Source of the DNA: Deltaproteobacteria bacterium
GTDB taxonomy: Bacteria; Desulfobacterota_B; Binatia; Bin18
Length of the DNA stretch: 7,028 bases
Reading direction: 5' to 3'
Assembly (NCBI GenBank): GCA_012271025.1
Contig: JAAXHF010000056.1
Coordinates: 1-7,028 of the forward strand
The notes beneath the pieces are model-generated. The model did no database searches and was not told where the DNA came from. It saw only the letters and a list, made by a program, of their open reading frames with translations. The position numbers and the translations under genes are program-made. Numbering within the stretch: the stretch's first letter is position 1; every line of letters begins with the position of its first letter. Shown here piece by piece: positions 5,943-7,028 of this stretch.

Positions 5943-5980
5943 TGTCCTAATTTCAACGGCAGCGTGTCCTGATTAGGACA
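5943..5980. repeat. Overlapping TGTCCT inverted repeats, alternative hairpins
   Basis: TGTCCTAAT (5943-5951) is a perfect inverted copy of ATTAGGACA (5972-5980). The same right arm also pairs with a nearer TGTCCT (5965-5970) to give a six-base stem with a GATT loop. The two hairpins are mutually exclusive. There is no T-run after either, so they do not read as a standard terminator. Another AGGACA is at 6068-6073, close to the CoA-transferase start. Confidence 0.65.
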
Positions 5981-6047
5981 GCACCCAGCGCCCGGCGCGC
6001 GTTGCCTTGGTCCTGGATTTCGGTTAGGGGTAAGCCATCACGCAGGA

Positions 6048-6063
6048 AACCTGTCAACAGGTT
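6048..6063. promoter_or_regulatory. Dyad AACCTGT-CA-ACAGGTT upstream of CoA-transferase
   Basis: Two perfect seven-base inverted arms (6048-6054 and 6057-6063) flank a CA centre, ending 33 bases before the CoA-transferase ATG. The size and symmetry suit the operator of a dimeric repressor. No regulator gene is in the window, and no promoter boxes are clear nearby. Confidence 0.35.
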
Positions 6064-6096
6064 CAGAAGGACACGTTTCCGCTTTGAGGAGTTGTC

Positions 6097-7028
6097 ATGG
6101 AAAGTCGTGCGCCGTCGCTTTTACCGGAACAGTTTGGCCCGCTGCAGGGCGTCCGGATTCTGTCAACCGGCAGTCTGATTGCCCAGCCGTATGCCGCCTC
6201 CCTGGCGGCCGAAATGGGCGCCGAGGTGATCCAGGTCGAACGCCCGGGCGAGGGGGACGCGGCCTGGCGACACCTGGGCATGCAACTGCCGACCACGGAT
6301 GGCAGCGGCCAGGTCGCCACCACCTGGGTCCAGGAGCGACGCAACGAGCTGTATACGACCCTGGATTTCAGTACCCCCGAGGGCAAACACATCTTCCTCA
6401 AGCTCATTGAGGCGTGTGATATCTGGATGGAGAGTTCCAAGCCGGGCTCGTACACCAAGTGGGGACTGACCGATGAAGTGGTGTTGCAGACCAACCCCAA
6501 GATCGTCATCGCCCACGTATCGGGCTACGGCCAGACCGGACATGCGGACTATCTGGGCCGGGCCTCGTATGACATGATCGGCCAGGCCTTCGGCGGGCTG
6601 ATGTACCAGACCGGGTTTCCCGACCCCGAGCCGCCGGTCCGGGCCAACCCGTGGACCGCCGACTATATTACCGCCCTGTTCTGTTTGTGGTCGTCGCTGT
6701 CGGGCTATATCTACGCCCAGCGGACGGGCAAGGGGCAGGTCATTGACGTCTCACAGTTCGAGTCTATTCACCGCCTGCTGTCGGGCACCATGGTCGAGTA
6801 CTTTGCCAACGGCTTCGTGCGCGGTCGGTCGGGCAATAAGGCGACCGCGTTTCAGCCCTACGACGCCTTTCAGGCCAGCGACGGCTGGGTGGTGATCGGC
6901 GCGGTTGGACTGGCCGTCTTCTCGCGGGTGTGCCAGGCCATCGGCCTCGACCCGGAGGACGAGAAATGGCACAACGCCAGCTCGGACGTGAATTCGATTG
7001 AGGGCATCGAGTTTGACGCCCTGCTGCG
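6097..7028 (+). CDS. CaiB/BaiF family III CoA-transferase, 5' part (310 codons, runs off the window)
   Basis: A family III CoA-transferase, cytoplasmic, which moves CoA between carboxylic acids through an aspartyl-CoA thioester. The N-terminus FGPLQGVRILSTGSLIAQPY (13-32) and AAEMGAEVIQVERPG (37-51) form the Rossmann-like CoA-binding part. LKLIEACDIWMESSKPG (101-117), GLTDEVVLQTNPKIVIAHVSGYGQTG (123-148) and the PWTADYITALF segment (185-195) follow. D189 of TADY aligns with the catalytic Asp169 of E. coli CaiB as I remember it, and the order and wording of these blocks resemble CaiB (carnitine/crotonobetaine) more than formyl-CoA transferase. RTGKGQVIDVSQFES (209-223) is the conserved later motif. 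The start ATG has GAGGAG (6086-6091) five bases upstream and directly precedes the first family motif. The family is usually about 380-450 residues, so the C-terminal part lies beyond the window. The CaiB-like substrate is an inference; other acyl-CoAs are equally possible. Confidence 0.92.
   Translation, partial: MESRAPSLLPEQFGPLQGVRILSTGSLIAQPYAASLAAEMGAEVIQVERPGEGDAAWRHLGMQLPTTDGSGQVATTWVQERRNELYTTLDFSTPEGKHIFLKLIEACDIWMESSKPGSYTKWGLTDEVVLQTNPKIVIAHVSGYGQTGHADYLGRASYDMIGQAFGGLMYQTGFPDPEPPVRANPWTADYITALFCLWSSLSGYIYAQRTGKGQVIDVSQFESIHRLLSGTMVEYFANGFVRGRSGNKATAFQPYDAFQASDGWVVIGAVGLAVFSRVCQAIGLDPEDEKWHNASSDVNSIEGIEFDALL

Larger units (their letters stand above)
5752..6096. other. Gene-free stretch before the CoA-transferase, with inverted repeats
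   Basis: No convincing gene lies here. One plus-strand frame opens at the ATG at 5699 and ends at 5950 (83 codons); its last third (about RMSLFQSKIEKAWKELQKNQ) looks helical, but it has no ribosome site and starts inside the AT-rich promoter region. A second plus-strand frame is open from 5779 to a TAG at 5974-5976, reads like ordinary coding (LTESEVTAVSAAYESFSIQD), but lacks any ATG or GTG start; it might be a remnant of a lost gene. The right half (from about 5940) returns to the GC-rich composition of the flanks and carries repeated TGTCCT/AGGACA hexamers and another dyad, listed separately. Confidence 0.5.

Noticed and set aside
5699..5950. 83-codon plus-strand ORF upstream of the CoA-transferase
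   Set aside because: It has no ribosome site, starts within the AT-rich promoter/operator region, spans a sharp composition change and shows no family. It is kept only as a comment on the gene-free stretch.
1..7028. CRISPR array, tRNA, rRNA, insertion sequence or integrase
   Set aside because: No regularly spaced repeats, no cloverleaf or rRNA-like segments, and no transposase or recombinase motifs were seen on either strand.

Overview
The window looks like chromosomal DNA from a GC-rich, probably uncultured bacterium. One 60-base line inside the transporter gene (2401-2460) has 43 G/C by hand count. The mix of an amidohydrolase-2 protein, an MFS exporter, an M20 peptidase and a family III CoA-transferase is typical of metabolically versatile soil, marine or symbiont lineages. 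The exact phylum cannot be read from the sequence.

Layout. On the minus strand, 95-1243 encodes an amidohydrolase-related TIM-barrel protein. Diverging from it across a 109-base spacer, a 12-helix MFS transporter (1353-2552) is followed after 26 bases by an M20-family metallopeptidase (2579-3994); these two are probably one operon. Converging on them from the right is a minus-strand toxin-antitoxin cassette. It comprises a HigB-like RNase toxin (5345-5641), a two-domain protein joining a HigA-type HTH to an ImmA/IrrE-type zinc protease (4190-5332), and a well-placed 39-codon ORF (4054-4173) that fits no family I recognise. An AT-rich spacer (5642-5780) carries a nearly leaderless minus-strand promoter, a dyad that could be the autoregulatory operator, and a possible divergent plus-strand promoter. 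Next comes a gene-free stretch up to 6096 rich in small inverted repeats, then the 5' part of a CaiB/BaiF family III CoA-transferase (6097 to the window end) that resembles carnitine CoA-transferase CaiB.

How it fits together. The flanking GC-rich genes (hydrolase, exporter, peptidase, CoA-transferase) suggest uptake, efflux and catabolism of small organic acids, amides or peptides, but no substrate can be named. The cassette between them is much more AT-rich (26 G/C in the 60 bases at 5401-5460; 15 in the 60 bases at 5701-5760) and looks like a horizontally acquired addiction or stress module. Its most unusual points are the antitoxin-protease fusion, a run of ten cytosines at the domain junction whose single-base slippage would leave an HTH-only protein, and the small third gene.
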